Of a stretch of 64,000 nt of DNA, positions 26,033-35,786 are shown piece after piece (positions within the stretch are counted from its first letter, which is position 1; every line of letters begins with the position of its first letter). The notes under the pieces are model-generated. The model saw only the letters and a list, made by a program, of their open reading frames with translations, had not been told where the DNA came from and did not search any database. This DNA is from Oscillospiraceae bacterium (GTDB lineage: Bacteria > Bacillota > Clostridia > Oscillospirales > Ruminococcaceae), in the NCBI GenBank assembly GCA_017414435.1, contig JAFQMN010000002.1, forward strand, positions 62,001-126,000, in the 5' to 3' direction. Both the position numbers and the translations under genes were made by a program.

Positions 26033-26836
26033 ATGAAACATAACGCCTGTGTTTTAATAGCGCAAAATGATCAATTCTTTTTCGAAAATTGTAAAAACTT
26101 CCTATTAAAATACAATATTATAACCGTTTATGTGGAAAATAACTATCATAAAATTATCTCTGCTATAAAAACACAACAACCAGATGTTGTGCTGCTCGAT
26201 TCTATTGTACCTCCGTTTGACTCTATTGCCGTAATGAATGCTTTAAAATTTATAAAAAACGAATCTTTTAAAATGCCAGTATTTTTTGTGCTTTCTTGTA
26301 TTAACGATATCCAGCTTAAAAATGCGAATCTTGCTGCTGGAGCTCTGGAATATCTTGTAAAACCAGTTGATAATTATGCCATGCTTATTCGTGTTTTTAA
26401 CGTTATAATAGCATCTCAACTTCAAAAAGAAGCTAATATTGATCTGTTTTCAAAGCACTATATAGCTAATAATAGTTTATGTGCTCCTGAAGATCTAGAA
26501 TATTTAATTTTTCAAATATTAAATGAATTTAGCATACCAATTAATATGAATGGATATAATTATCTTTGCAAAGCTATTCTATATAACATTTTAAACCTTC
26601 CATCTAACATAAGCCTAACCAAACAAATCTACCCAATGGTGGCCAAAGATGTAAACTCTAGTGCTGCCTGTATTGAACATTCTATTAGGCATACAATTAA
26701 TACTGCTTGGCAAAACGGCGAAAATAAAAAAATGGTAGAATATTTTGGCAATAAAAGGCCCACTAATATGTTGTTCATTAATTTGATCTCAAAATTAATA
26801 ACATTAAAAAAAGCGCAAAATCCAAATGTATTATAA
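26033..26836 (+). CDS. spo0A: Spo0A-like sporulation response regulator
   Basis: This protein has 267 residues. I start at the ATG with AAGGTGA seven to twelve bases upstream; an in-frame GTG lies three codons earlier inside that site. Residues 1-120 are a receiver domain: phospho-acceptor Asp 56 in 'DVVLLDSIVP', the Thr/Ser position filled by Ser 88, and Lys 110 in 'LVKPVD'. The acidic pair at the N-terminus is N12-D13 rather than two acids. Residues 157-267 match the Spo0A DNA-binding domain (NMNGYNYLCKAIL, TKQIYPMVAKDV, EHSIRHTINTAWQNG, KRPTNMLFINLI). Spo0A controls entry into sporulation and stationary-phase genes. Whether this organism sporulates is not shown. Confidence 0.92.
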   Translation: MKHNACVLIAQNDQFFFENCKNFLLKYNIITVYVENNYHKIISAIKTQQPDVVLLDSIVPPFDSIAVMNALKFIKNESFKMPVFFVLSCINDIQLKNANLAAGALEYLVKPVDNYAMLIRVFNVIIASQLQKEANIDLFSKHYIANNSLCAPEDLEYLIFQILNEFSIPINMNGYNYLCKAILYNILNLPSNISLTKQIYPMVAKDVNSSAACIEHSIRHTINTAWQNGENKKMVEYFGNKRPTNMLFINLISKLITLKKAQNPNVL

Positions 26837-26840
26837 TTCT

Positions 26841-26875
26841 ATAAATTATCCCCCGTTGTACGGGGGATAATTTAT
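26841..26875 (+). terminator. Perfect 15-bp hairpin after spo0A
   Basis: ATAAATTATCCCCCG (26841-26855) pairs exactly with 26861-26875 around a five-base loop. There is no T tract, so it may be an mRNA-stabilising hairpin as much as a terminator. Confidence 0.55.
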
Positions 26876-26880
26876 AGTCG

Positions 26881-26970
26881 AATTTTCAAAAAAGTACAAA
26901 AAAAGTGAAGTTTGCGGCTTTATTAAAACAAAAATTTTATTTTGTTCCACGTGGAACAAATGTTGAAAAC
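26881..26970 (+). repeat. 90-bp dispersed repeat, copy 1, containing a parS-like palindrome
   Basis: This stretch aligns without gaps to the reverse complement of 56250-56339, with 81 of 90 bases identical. The right 40 bases (palindrome plus flank ATGTTGAAAAC) are identical. A conserved core TTTGCGGCTTTAT lies 30 bases to the left. It lies between the spo0A hairpin and a terminator. Confidence 0.9.
26943..26958. promoter_or_regulatory. parS-like ParB-binding site 1
   Basis: TGTTCCACGTGGAACA, a perfect 16-base palindrome fitting the TGTTNCACGTGNAACA pattern of chromosomal parS sites. The symmetry extends to 20 bases. Confidence 0.8.
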
Positions 26971-26999
26971 TATCTCTTGTTGGAGCAAGAGATAGTTTT
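26966..26999 (+). terminator. Rho-independent terminator
   Basis: Fourteen-base stem AAAACTATCTCTTG/CAAGAGATAGTTTT with a six-base loop, followed by Ts. It overlaps the end of the 90-bp repeat. Confidence 0.75.
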
Positions 27000-27066
27000 T
27001 TGATTATTTAAAATAAATAATTTTCAACTTTTAAGCATAAATAATTCTTAAAAATCGCTTTACATT

Positions 27067-27759
27067 TTACACTATATCTTGCGCCCAATCTTTTAATTTT
27101 TGTTTATTATCTTCTTTCACTCTAAAAGAATCTAACACTTTTCTCACAATTTTATTCTTAACCTGATTATTAATTTCTACATTACTTAAAAACTCAAAAG
27201 TAATCTCTGGAAATTTAACATAGCACGTTGAAACGAGCCAAGCAAAAGCCATCTGTGCATAATAAGCGTCATTTTGGGCTTTTTTAAGTTGTTCTAAAAG
27301 TTCATATATATGTTTATCATCTACAAAAAAGTTGTTAGCCATCACCAACCCAAATCTAGCTTCAAATTCGAATTTGCTTAATATATATGGCTGTATAAAA
27401 TCCCAAAAACGGTCGGAATTCTCTTTTACCTGCCGTCTTAAATTGGCACAAAAGCTATCACAAATTGACCAATTATTAATTTTATTTACAAATTCATCCA
27501 CATGCATCAATAGTTCATCTATATCTACTTGCAAATTACCTATAATTAACCCTTGCAGCATTAGCTCTTCAAATGTTTCAGGAGACGGCTCTTGCAAAAA
27601 TAGTTGGCCCATTTCATCTTTTGCAAATTCTTTAGCCATCTTCTTTAAAATTGGCATTCTAACTCCCAATAGATTGTTAACACCAGGCAACAATGCAACT
27701 GTAAATTCCCGATACTTTGGATCTGCATAATCCATTAATTGTTTTTTTATTATATCCAT
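27067..27759 (-). CDS. DNA alkylation repair protein of the AlkD family
   Basis: This is a 230-residue, all-helical HEAT-like protein. It starts 'MDYADPKYREFTVALLPGVNNLLGVRMPILKKMAKEF', the family's opening, followed by 'WSICDSFCANLRRQV' (the WxxxD region lining the DNA groove) and 'AFAWLVSTCYVKFPE'. AlkD-type glycosylases excise N3- and N7-alkylated purines; several Firmicute relatives have not been tested. AAGGGG precedes the ATG. It is the last gene of the uppP-to-alkD series, 42 bases after glyQS. Confidence 0.88.
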   Translation of the reverse strand: MDIIKKQLMDYADPKYREFTVALLPGVNNLLGVRMPILKKMAKEFAKDEMGQLFLQEPSPETFEELMLQGLIIGNLQVDIDELLMHVDEFVNKINNWSICDSFCANLRRQVKENSDRFWDFIQPYILSKFEFEARFGLVMANNFFVDDKHIYELLEQLKKAQNDAYYAQMAFAWLVSTCYVKFPEITFEFLSNVEINNQVKNKIVRKVLDSFRVKEDNKQKLKDWAQDIV

Positions 27760-27801
27760 TTGCTTAACCCCTTGTTATATTTTTAGACAAAAATGTTTAT
27801 G

Positions 27802-29175
27802 TTAAATCTCAAGTTTACCCTTAATATAATCTTTTAAACATTCTATTTTTATACGTTCTTGTTCCATGCTATCGCGCATTCTAACTGTTACCATACCATC
27901 GCTTTGTGAATCGAAATCATAGGTAATGCAAAATGGCGTGCCAATTTCATCCTGCCTTCTATAGCGCTTTCCAATTGAACCAGCCTCGTCAAAGTCGGTT
28001 AAAAAATCACATGCAAGCTGTTTTTGTATATTTTTTGCTTCTTGCGAAAGTTTTTTAGAAAGTGGTAATACACATGCTTTAAACGGAGCTAGAGCCGGAT
28101 GCAATTTTAACACCACTCTGCTTTCTCCTCCTGCAAGCTCCTCCTTGTGGTACGCATTGCACAAAAATGCCAATGTAACTCTATCTGCTCCAAGAGAAGG
28201 TTCAATAACATAGGGAATATATTTTTCATTTGCCTCCGTATCAAAATACTCTAATGTTTTGCCACTATGCTCCATATGTTGTTTTAGATCATAATCGGTA
28301 CGGTCTGCTATACCCCAAAGCTCTCCCCAACCAAACGGGAATAAAAATTCAATGTCTGTTGTGCATTTAGAATAATGAGAAAGCTCTTTTTTATCATGGT
28401 CACGCAACCTAATATTTTCTTTTTCCATACCAAGTAAACATAACCATTTATAACAAAAATCTTTCCAATAATTAAACCATTCTAAATCTTCACCCGGTTT
28501 GCAAAAGAATTCTAACTCCATCTGTTCAAATTCTCTTGTTCTAAATGTAAAATTGCCTGGTGTAATTTCATTTCTAAAAGATTTCCCAATCTGTGCAATT
28601 CCAAATGGTATCTTTTTACGCGTTGTTCTTTGTATATTCAAAAAATTAATAAATATCCCTTGGGCTGTTTCCGGTCTTAAATATATTTCGTTTTTATTTT
28701 CTTCCGTAACTCCCTGGTGTGTTTTAAACATTAAATTAAAATACCGAATAGATGTAAAATTAGCCGCTCCGCACTCTGGGCAGACCACATTGTGCTGCTT
28801 AAAAAACTCTTCCATCTCTGTATTGCTAAGCCCATCTACATTAATTCCGGTTTGCTGCTGGGCAATTTTATCTGCTCTGTGCCGTGTTTTGCAGTTTTTG
28901 CAGTCAATTAGAGGGTCACTAAAATTACCTACATGGCCAGACGCCACCCAAACTTCCGGGTTCATTAAAATAGCGGAATCTAGCCCCACATTAAACTCAC
29001 TTTCTTGAACAAACTTTTTCCACCAAGCTTTTTTTATATTATTTTTAAGCTCTACCCCAAGCGGACCGTAATCCCATGCATTTGCCAGCCCACCGTATAT
29101 CTCTGATCCGGCAAAAACAAAACCTCTAGTTTTGCATAAATTCACAATTTCATCCATCGATACTTCTGCCTTCAT
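27802..29175 (-). CDS. glyQS: Glycyl-tRNA synthetase, single-chain class II type
   Basis: It charges tRNA-Gly. The protein has 457 residues. Class II motifs are visible: '[20 protein letters not shown]' (motif 1), '[29 protein letters not shown]' (motif 2) and '[14 protein letters not shown]' (motif 3). A zinc-like CKNC ... CPECG pair is present in the insertion, as in clostridial enzymes. The C-terminal anticodon-binding domain runs from about residue 365. It is the dimeric Gram-positive form and not the alpha2-beta2 enzyme. AGGAGAGG precedes the ATG. Confidence 0.96.
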   Translation of the reverse strand: MKAEVSMDEIVNLCKTRGFVFAGSEIYGGLANAWDYGPLGVELKNNIKKAWWKKFVQESEFNVGLDSAILMNPEVWVASGHVGNFSDPLIDCKNCKTRHRADKIAQQQTGINVDGLSNTEMEEFFKQHNVVCPECGAANFTSIRYFNLMFKTHQGVTEENKNEIYLRPETAQGIFINFLNIQRTTRKKIPFGIAQIGKSFRNEITPGNFTFRTREFEQMELEFFCKPGEDLEWFNYWKDFCYKWLCLLGMEKENIRLRDHDKKELSHYSKCTTDIEFLFPFGWGELWGIADRTDYDLKQHMEHSGKTLEYFDTEANEKYIPYVIEPSLGADRVTLAFLCNAYHKEELAGGESRVVLKLHPALAPFKACVLPLSKKLSQEAKNIQKQLACDFLTDFDEAGSIGKRYRRQDEIGTPFCITYDFDSQSDGMVTVRMRDSMEQERIKIECLKDYIKGKLEI

Positions 29176-29211
29176 AAAATTTACCTCTCCTTGTTTTCAA
29201 AAATATTAAGT

Positions 29212-29808
29212 TTAAATATCAAAGAATTGTACATTTTCATCCGCAAAATCAAAAACTGCATAACTTTTTGTATTCGACCATTTTTCAATCCCTAAAGAGC
29301 CTGGGTTAATTGCTAACGTGCTACCAATTTTTCTCTTCATCTTGCTGTGCGTATGCCCTAAAAACACGATATCATAACCTTTAAAAATATTCTCATCAAT
29401 CTTTGTGTCTGCAAAAAGTCTTGTTTTTATTATATCTCCCGGTATATTGTGAAAAACTCCCACACGTCTTTGATTAATATTCAAATCTAATTCCCTAGGC
29501 GTATTCTTTAAAAAATCCACTACTTTTTCCGATAGATTGCAATAACTTTCTCCCAACTTTGCAACAAGTTCCCGCTGTATCATTTCATCCTTTGTTGCCT
29601 CAATATACCAAACATCGTGATTGCCCAAAACCGCATAAAAATTCTTTAAGCTTTTAAAAACATCAACAATTTTCTCTTGCTCACAAAAATACCCGGCAAG
29701 ATCTCCGCAAAAAATATAACCATCTACTTCCAAATTGCCAGTTGCTTCAAGCATCTGCTGTAATGCCTTAAAATTACCATGAATATCAGAAAAAACTACA
29801 AACTTCAT
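29212..29808 (-). CDS. YfcE/MJ0936-type metallophosphodiesterase
   Basis: This protein has 198 residues. Metal-binding motifs of the calcineurin-like superfamily are complete: 'FSDIHGN' (D, H), 'FCGDLAGY' (GD variant of GDxx), 'VLGNHDVW' (GNHD) and 'FLGHTHSKMK' (GHTH). The family hydrolyses phosphodiesters in vitro; physiological substrates are mostly unknown. It lies between gpmI and glyQS in the same direction. Confidence 0.9.
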   Translation of the reverse strand: MKFVVFSDIHGNFKALQQMLEATGNLEVDGYIFCGDLAGYFCEQEKIVDVFKSLKNFYAVLGNHDVWYIEATKDEMIQRELVAKLGESYCNLSEKVVDFLKNTPRELDLNINQRRVGVFHNIPGDIIKTRLFADTKIDENIFKGYDIVFLGHTHSKMKRKIGSTLAINPGSLGIEKWSNTKSYAVFDFADENVQFFDI

Positions 29809-29831
29809 ATCAAAACCTTTCTATTTAAATA

Positions 29832-31313
29832 TTAACATAATAAACTTTGCCCTGTCATCTCATACGGCTTTTTAATGCCTAAAAGTTCTAAAACAGTGGG
29901 TGCTATATCGCAAAGCTTGCCACAGGGCCTTAACTTTTTTTCTGCCCCCACTAACACACACGGCACCTTATTGCAAGTATGAGCAGTAAACGGATCCCCT
30001 TGCTCATCTAGCATTTTTTCTGCATTACCATGGTCTGCAGTAATAATTGCCACAGCTTTTATCTCCTCAGCTTTCTTTATAATCTGCCCAACACATTCAT
30101 CCACGGCTTTTGCCGCCAAAACCGCTGCTTTAAAATTGCCTGTGTGCCCTACCATATCACAATTAGCATAGTTTATTACAAGTAATTTATAATCTTCGCG
30201 TTGCAGGGCGTCAAAAACCGCTTCGGTAATTTCAAATGCGCTCATCTCCGGCTTTAAATCATAGGTTTTTACCCTAGGCGATTGAATTAAAATTCGGTCT
30301 TCTCCTTCAAACGGCTTTTCTATTCCACCGTTAAAAAAATAAGTTACATGCGCATATTTTTCTGTCTCTGCTACTTTTAACTGCAAAAGACCGTTTTTAG
30401 CAACACATTCACTTAATCCGTTTTTAGGTGTTTCTTTTTTAAAAGCTATATGCTCAGCTTGTTTAACACCATAATCTGCCATACAAACAAAATAGCGGGG
30501 CTTATGACCTAACCCACTAAAAAACATCTCTGTTAACTGCCGGGCTCTATCGGCTCTAAAATTAAAAAACACAACTGAATCTTCGTTGCTCATAGGCTCG
30601 TCATCAAAAACTAATGGCTTCACAAATTCATCTGTTTCACCAGATTTGTAACTAATATTTAGCTCTAATTCTTGGTTCGCGCCCATTCTGCCATTTCGCT
30701 TTACAACAGCATCATAAGCCACCTTTATCCGTTCGGTGTGGTTATCTCTATCCATTGCGAAATATCTGCCCACAAGCGTGGCAATCTGGCCTGTTTTAAG
30801 TTCATCCATTTTGCTTTGCAACTCTTTTACAAAGTTAATTCCACTTGTAGGCGGTGTATCCCTTCCGTCCAAAAAACCGTGCACCTTAACTTTTTTAAGC
30901 CCAAATTGTTTTGCCATTTGCAACAATGCAAATAGATGATCTATATGGCTGTGCACTCCCCCATTTGAAACCAGACCCATAATATGCAAAGTTGAATTTT
31001 TCTCTTTGCAGTTTGTAAAAGCATTAATTAGTGCTTCATTTTCAAAAAAGCTCTCATCCGCAATAGCTTTAAATATTCTCGTCATAGTACAATCCACAAT
31101 TCGGCCGGCACCTATATTTATATGCCCCACCTCAGAATTTCCCATTTGCCCATTTGGTAAACCTACCGCTGAACCCGAAGCCTCTAGCGTTGTATATGGA
31201 TTATTTTTAAATATATTTTTTAAATTAGGCGTATAAGCTAAATTTAAAACATTCCCTGCCACATTTGGCGCCAAACCATAGCCGTCCATAATTATTAAAA
31301 AAACTGGTCGCAT
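29832..31313 (-). CDS. gpmI: Cofactor-independent phosphoglycerate mutase
   Basis: It interconverts 3- and 2-phosphoglycerate in glycolysis using two manganese ions. The protein has 493 residues. It starts 'FLIIMDGYGLAP', the active-site serine lies in 'MGNSEVGHINIGAGR', and the metal motifs include 'ADHGNAEKM' and 'FTAHTCNKVPCVLVG' (variant of HTxxxVP). The length is slightly below the usual 510. The gene stands alone from the other glycolytic genes seen here (pgi, pyk). Confidence 0.96.
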   Translation of the reverse strand: MRPVFLIIMDGYGLAPNVAGNVLNLAYTPNLKNIFKNNPYTTLEASGSAVGLPNGQMGNSEVGHINIGAGRIVDCTMTRIFKAIADESFFENEALINAFTNCKEKNSTLHIMGLVSNGGVHSHIDHLFALLQMAKQFGLKKVKVHGFLDGRDTPPTSGINFVKELQSKMDELKTGQIATLVGRYFAMDRDNHTERIKVAYDAVVKRNGRMGANQELELNISYKSGETDEFVKPLVFDDEPMSNEDSVVFFNFRADRARQLTEMFFSGLGHKPRYFVCMADYGVKQAEHIAFKKETPKNGLSECVAKNGLLQLKVAETEKYAHVTYFFNGGIEKPFEGEDRILIQSPRVKTYDLKPEMSAFEITEAVFDALQREDYKLLVINYANCDMVGHTGNFKAAVLAAKAVDECVGQIIKKAEEIKAVAIITADHGNAEKMLDEQGDPFTAHTCNKVPCVLVGAEKKLRPCGKLCDIAPTVLELLGIKKPYEMTGQSLLC

Positions 31314-31333
31314 CTTTTGCTCCTAATCTATAC

Positions 31334-32533
31334 TCATTTGTTCATATATGCCGAAGTTTGAGTTGGCATAGCTTTTTTTGCCAGTTTACCTTCAATTAAT
31401 CGCTTAAAAAACACATAAAAAGCCGCAAATATAGGCACACCTAAAAACATTCCCACCACACCAAAAAGGCCGCCGAACAGAATAATAGAAAACATCACCC
31501 AAAAGCTGTTTAACCCTATAGTTTCCCCTAATACTTTTGGTCCTATTATATTTCCATCAATCTGTTGCAAAATCAAAATAAAAATAGTAAAAATTAAAGC
31601 TTTTGTCGGGTTTTCTAACAACAAAATAATAATGCACGGCACAGCTCCTATAAATGGGCCAAAATAGGGTATTATATTAGTTATTCCTACTATAGAGCTG
31701 ATTAAAACTGCATACGGAATCTTCCACGGCAGCATACCTAAATAGCATAATATTCCCACAATTAAAGAATCTAACAGCTTACCAAATAAAAAATTATTAA
31801 ATACCAAATTTACTTCTCTACCACTTGCAAATAGCTTTTCTATCTTCTCATCTTTAACAAAGGCACTCAGCATTTTTTTAACTTGTGCACAAAATAATTC
31901 TTTGCTAAAAAGAAAATAAATAGAAACAATAATAGCTATAAAAGCATTAATTACACCTGTGGTAATCTGCTTTGTAAGATTAAAAATATGAGGCAAAACA
32001 TGTTGTGCGCTTTTAGCTATAATTCCTTCAATATTTTGTATTAATCTATTTATTTGGTTTACTAATGCACCCTGAGGATATTGCATTATTCCTTCTAGCT
32101 TTGTAACCCCCTTATTAAAATTCTGAAAATATATGTCTGAATTTGCACTTATTTTAATTATATTTGTGTTAATACATGGAATAATAACCGAGATCATAAA
32201 TGTTAATAGAGCTAGCACTATAAGCCATGCAAAACCAATGCTTAATCCCCTAAGTGTAGTTTTAGAAGGCTCTTTAATTTTTATTTTTTTAGCAGTTTGG
32301 GAATCACAGAACCTTTTTAATAATTTTTCTAGCACTTTTATTACCGGGTTCATTACATATGCCACTAGCAAACCATAAAAAATCGGTTTTAAAATATTAA
32401 AAATTAAACTTACTCCTGTTAATAAATTTTCAATTAACTTAGAAGCGCCAAAATAAAATAATATTGCTGCAGAAAGAACTCCAAATGCATAAATTGATAT
32501 TATAAAATACTTTTTGTTCCATTCAAACTTCAT
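31334..32533 (-). CDS. AI-2E family permease
   Basis: I take the ATG at 32533 (AGAGGTGA seven bases upstream) as start; a GTG three codons earlier overlaps that site. The protein has 399 residues with about eight hydrophobic helices. Helices 1-3 lie within the first 130 residues, a central soluble segment follows, and a C-terminal block contains 'NIIPYFGPFIGAVP' and 'GLFGVVGMFLGVPIFAAF', both typical of the family. Members are proposed exporters or channels for small molecules including AI-2, sodium/protons or others. The substrate here is unknown. It follows the c-di-AMP genes. Confidence 0.85.
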   Translation of the reverse strand: MKFEWNKKYFIISIYAFGVLSAAILFYFGASKLIENLLTGVSLIFNILKPIFYGLLVAYVMNPVIKVLEKLLKRFCDSQTAKKIKIKEPSKTTLRGLSIGFAWLIVLALLTFMISVIIPCINTNIIKISANSDIYFQNFNKGVTKLEGIMQYPQGALVNQINRLIQNIEGIIAKSAQHVLPHIFNLTKQITTGVINAFIAIIVSIYFLFSKELFCAQVKKMLSAFVKDEKIEKLFASGREVNLVFNNFLFGKLLDSLIVGILCYLGMLPWKIPYAVLISSIVGITNIIPYFGPFIGAVPCIIILLLENPTKALIFTIFILILQQIDGNIIGPKVLGETIGLNSFWVMFSIILFGGLFGVVGMFLGVPIFAAFYVFFKRLIEGKLAKKAMPTQTSAYMNK

Positions 32534-32552
32534 AAAAATCACCTCTTTACCA

Positions 32553-33794
32553 TTAATTAATGCTTAAATATACATCATATGTTCCCACAACCCAAACATC
32601 ATCAATTCCCGGAATTGTTATGTTAACTGGCACTGCAATTCTAGATTCTTCACTTTTTATGTCTCTCATATCTACAACAGCTGCAATATTTCTGCCTTGA
32701 ATTTGTGAGATAGATTTTTTATTACCAATCAACCGAATATCATAAATTCTTTCTGTTAAAATTTTCGCCTCCATTTTCTCTGGCTTATTAATAATTTTTA
32801 TTTGGTTAGTAGAAACTGTTTTTTCTGCCATGTTAGACATATCGAAACTCACTTCAACTTCCGAAACTCCACTTATATTAAATAAATCCTTATCTAAAAC
32901 TGAATCTAAATCAAAAGTTATTGTGTTGTTTTCTGGTGCAAGATGTGAAACATCTACATATCCTAAAAATATCTCATTAATACTGGAATATTTTTGTGGG
33001 TCGCACCCTATTTTTATAGCTGCACAAGACTGTTTAAACTTTAATTTATTCACATTTAAATTTTCAGGATAATTAATAAAATCAAAGCCAAGTGTAACCT
33101 CTTTGGTTTTAAAAACTGGTATTGTAACATCCATATTGCTGTGTGAACATGAGATATTATCACTTTTTATTTCTGTTCCATCGCTTTTATAAAACCTAAT
33201 TTCTCCATTTAAGGTTGTTGTTTTTTTCAATTCTTCTTTATAATCAAAGCATAATTTACAATCTGCAATCTCTGCCAATTCTGTTTCTGGCCCTGTTGCC
33301 GTTACTTCTGCCGAAACTAAACTAGGTTGCCCCATAACGTAATCAACCGGAACAGATATATTATCTAAATTAACATTTAATGCAAATTTTTTGGTTACTA
33401 GTTTATCGAACTTAACATTAATTACCTTAGGAGAGACTGAAACTACATCAATGTCTTTATTATTTAAAACATTACAATAAAGGTTAAGTGCATAATCGCC
33501 AGCCGCAACAACCTTAGAAACATCTGCATACACTTCAAGATCTTTATTCACATCAAGCGCACCTAAAACTCTGCGGTTGCCATTTAGCCTAACATTAACA
33601 GTGTATTCATCCATAACAGGTTTTAACGCTACATTCCCTAATGCTTTTTGCATTCCTAAAATATTAACTGGCACTTTAAAATCTACCGTTGTGTTTGTAG
33701 AGATGTTTAAAGCCACTGTTAACCATAAAAAAAATGCAAAAAACAACGAACTAATTTTAGCTACCCATTTGTTACTAAATTTTTCACTCAACAA
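32553..33794 (-). CDS. cdaR: YbbR/CdaR-domain regulator of diadenylate cyclase
   Basis: This protein has 413 residues. A single N-terminal membrane helix (KISSLFFAFFLWLTVALNIS) is followed by four repeating beta-rich YbbR modules of about 85 residues facing outside (for example 'VDFKVPVNILGMQKAL', 'FALNVNLDNISVPVDYV'). In Firmicutes CdaR sits next to CdaA and modulates its c-di-AMP synthesis. The gene order cdaA-cdaR is preserved here with a 31-base gap. It starts with TTG after AAGGTGATG. Confidence 0.88.
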   Translation of the reverse strand: MLSEKFSNKWVAKISSLFFAFFLWLTVALNISTNTTVDFKVPVNILGMQKALGNVALKPVMDEYTVNVRLNGNRRVLGALDVNKDLEVYADVSKVVAAGDYALNLYCNVLNNKDIDVVSVSPKVINVKFDKLVTKKFALNVNLDNISVPVDYVMGQPSLVSAEVTATGPETELAEIADCKLCFDYKEELKKTTTLNGEIRFYKSDGTEIKSDNISCSHSNMDVTIPVFKTKEVTLGFDFINYPENLNVNKLKFKQSCAAIKIGCDPQKYSSINEIFLGYVDVSHLAPENNTITFDLDSVLDKDLFNISGVSEVEVSFDMSNMAEKTVSTNQIKIINKPEKMEAKILTERIYDIRLIGNKKSISQIQGRNIAAVVDMRDIKSEESRIAVPVNITIPGIDDVWVVGTYDVYLSIN

Positions 33795-33825
33795 CCCACA
33801 TCACCTTCACCGCTTTTTTGCAAAA

Positions 33826-34725
33826 TTATTTTTTTATTTTTAGCCTTAATTTAAATTCCTTTGCTTTTAAAAGTAATAAATTAATTTTATTCTGCACCAA
33901 ACTAATACTTTTTTGTTCTTCTTGCACCTCTGTTGGTAAATTTTCTAATAATTTCTCTTTAAGTTCATTTGCCGTTTTAACAGGAATAATTTGCCTTTTA
34001 TAAATAAAAGACATCTCTCCTCGTTCTTCAGAGACTACTATAACCAATGCATCTGAATTTTCACTCATCCCTAAAGCTGCTCTATGCCTTGTGCCATATT
34101 TTTTATTTATAGTGCTACTATTACTAAGTGGCAGAATACAACCTGCTGCATGAATTTTGTTATCGTTTATAACAACTGCCCCATCGTGTAAAGGTGTATT
34201 TACAAAAAATATATTCAAAAGCAATTCTTTTGTTACAACAGCATCTAAAATAGTACCTGTTCGTGCTATATCTTCCAGTGATTCAGTGCGTTCAATAACT
34301 AGTAGCGCCCCTGTTTTTTGGTGTGCCATTGTCTCACATGCATCACATAAAATATTAGCAAGTTTTATAAACTCCTCATTAACTTTACTGCCCTCTTCAC
34401 CCAACCAACGCCCTAGTCTGCCAAACTTTCTTCTACCAAAATGTTCCAAAATCCTGCGTAACTCTGGCTGAAACACCACAACAATTGCTACCGCTCCAAT
34501 TGCAAAGAAATTTTTTAGCACAAAACTAAGCGTAATTAAATTCAGTGCTGTAGATATTCCATAAACTACCGCTAAAATTATTATCCCCTTAAAAAGCCGT
34601 CCTGCTTTTATATCGTCAATAATCTTTAAAAACCCATAGGTAAAGTATGCAATTATAAGTATATCTATAGCATCTAAAAACGTAAACGTCCGCAACGCTC
34701 CCCAAATAGGCTCCAATGCTCTCAC
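33826..34725 (-). CDS. cdaA: Membrane diadenylate cyclase CdaA
   Basis: It makes c-di-AMP from two ATP, a second messenger controlling potassium and cell-wall homeostasis. The protein has 299 residues. Three N-terminal membrane helices lie in residues 15-85, followed by a DAC domain with the catalytic motifs 'LHDGAVVI' and 'GTRHRAALG', and 'IVVSEERGEMSF'. The GTG start follows GGAGG. It heads the pair cdaA-cdaR, with uppP upstream, which puts a cell-wall precursor gene and c-di-AMP synthesis together. Confidence 0.95.
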   Translation of the reverse strand: MRALEPIWGALRTFTFLDAIDILIIAYFTYGFLKIIDDIKAGRLFKGIIILAVVYGISTALNLITLSFVLKNFFAIGAVAIVVVFQPELRRILEHFGRRKFGRLGRWLGEEGSKVNEEFIKLANILCDACETMAHQKTGALLVIERTESLEDIARTGTILDAVVTKELLLNIFFVNTPLHDGAVVINDNKIHAAGCILPLSNSSTINKKYGTRHRAALGMSENSDALVIVVSEERGEMSFIYKRQIIPVKTANELKEKLLENLPTEVQEEQKSISLVQNKINLLLLKAKEFKLRLKIKK

Positions 34726-34756
34726 AAAAGCACCTCCAATTGAACAAATATCAAAA

Positions 34757-35605
34757 TTATATATTTAATTTTTCATATATACCTATTCCAATAGTTAACA
34801 AAGCAAGTGCAAATGTATAATACGAAAACATATAGAATTTATTTTTTAATATTACACGTTCTAATATATTTATACACAAATAACCAATAATTGCCGCAGT
34901 TGTTATCCCCAGCAAAAAAATCCACCAATCTAAACTATTAAACTGCAAAAATACATCTACAAAACCTAAAATTCCAGCACCAACAGAAGCTGGTATTCCT
35001 ATTAAAAAAGAATACATCACACAATATTTTAACGAAAGCCCTAATAAAAGCCCTACTGCAATTGTTAATCCAGATCGAGAAATTCCTGGAACTGGTGCAA
35101 CCACAGCTTGAAGTAAACCTATTAACAAAGCATCTGCATATGTCATATCTATGGCACTTTTGCCGCCGCCAACCCGCTTGCGTGACATAAACAGTACAAT
35201 TGAAGTTAAAATAAAAGAAACACCTAAATTTAACATATTACCTGTTTTTATAATATCTGTGTAATGTTTTCTTAAAAAAAATGGAATTATAAGGGGTGCA
35301 CTAGAAACTGCTAACAATAACAACAAACGTTTATAGTATATATTCTTTGGTTCTTTTTTGGCAATAATACTGTGCGGTAAATCTAATGCAGCTATAACTA
35401 ACCTAAACACTACTTTTCTATAAAAAAACACAACAGCAAGTAGCGTGCCAATATTTAAGATTACATCTAGCGCCATGTTATCATAAAATGTACTTTTAAA
35501 AAAATGCTGTAATATCATTAAATGCCCAGAACTTGAAACCGGAAAAAACTCTGTTAACCCTTGAATTATTGCATTAATTAACACAAATATAATCTTTAAA
35601 TTCAT
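34757..35605 (-). CDS. uppP: Undecaprenyl-diphosphatase (UppP/BacA)
   Basis: This integral membrane protein of 282 residues recycles undecaprenyl pyrophosphate to the monophosphate carrier for wall synthesis. Diagnostic motifs are 'GLTEFFPVSSSGHLMI' near the N-terminus and 'PVPGISRSGLTIAVGLLLGLS' near residues 170-190, with the catalytic Glu and Arg-Ser-Gly. About seven hydrophobic helices are visible. It is the first gene of the minus-strand series running to alkD. Confidence 0.95.
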   Translation of the reverse strand: MNLKIIFVLINAIIQGLTEFFPVSSSGHLMILQHFFKSTFYDNMALDVILNIGTLLAVVFFYRKVVFRLVIAALDLPHSIIAKKEPKNIYYKRLLLLLAVSSAPLIIPFFLRKHYTDIIKTGNMLNLGVSFILTSIVLFMSRKRVGGGKSAIDMTYADALLIGLLQAVVAPVPGISRSGLTIAVGLLLGLSLKYCVMYSFLIGIPASVGAGILGFVDVFLQFNSLDWWIFLLGITTAAIIGYLCINILERVILKNKFYMFSYYTFALALLTIGIGIYEKLNI

Positions 35606-35719
35606 AAAGGCCTCCTTTCTTGTTTTACCTTAATATGAGATTATTTATTTATATATTACCACTTTTATCAAGTTTTATCAATTAATTTTTTATTAAACCT
35701 CGAATTTTTTCGTATAATC

Positions 35720-35748
35720 TTGCAATAATAAGTAATAAATGATATTAT
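35720..35748 (+). promoter_or_regulatory. Possible promoter for the LPxTG gene
   Basis: TTGCAA (35720-35725), 17 bases, TATTAT (35743-35748), 39 bases before the ATG. Confidence 0.4.
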
Positions 35749-35786
35749 TATATAATTATTTGATTTTTTAGAAAGGGGTTTTAATA

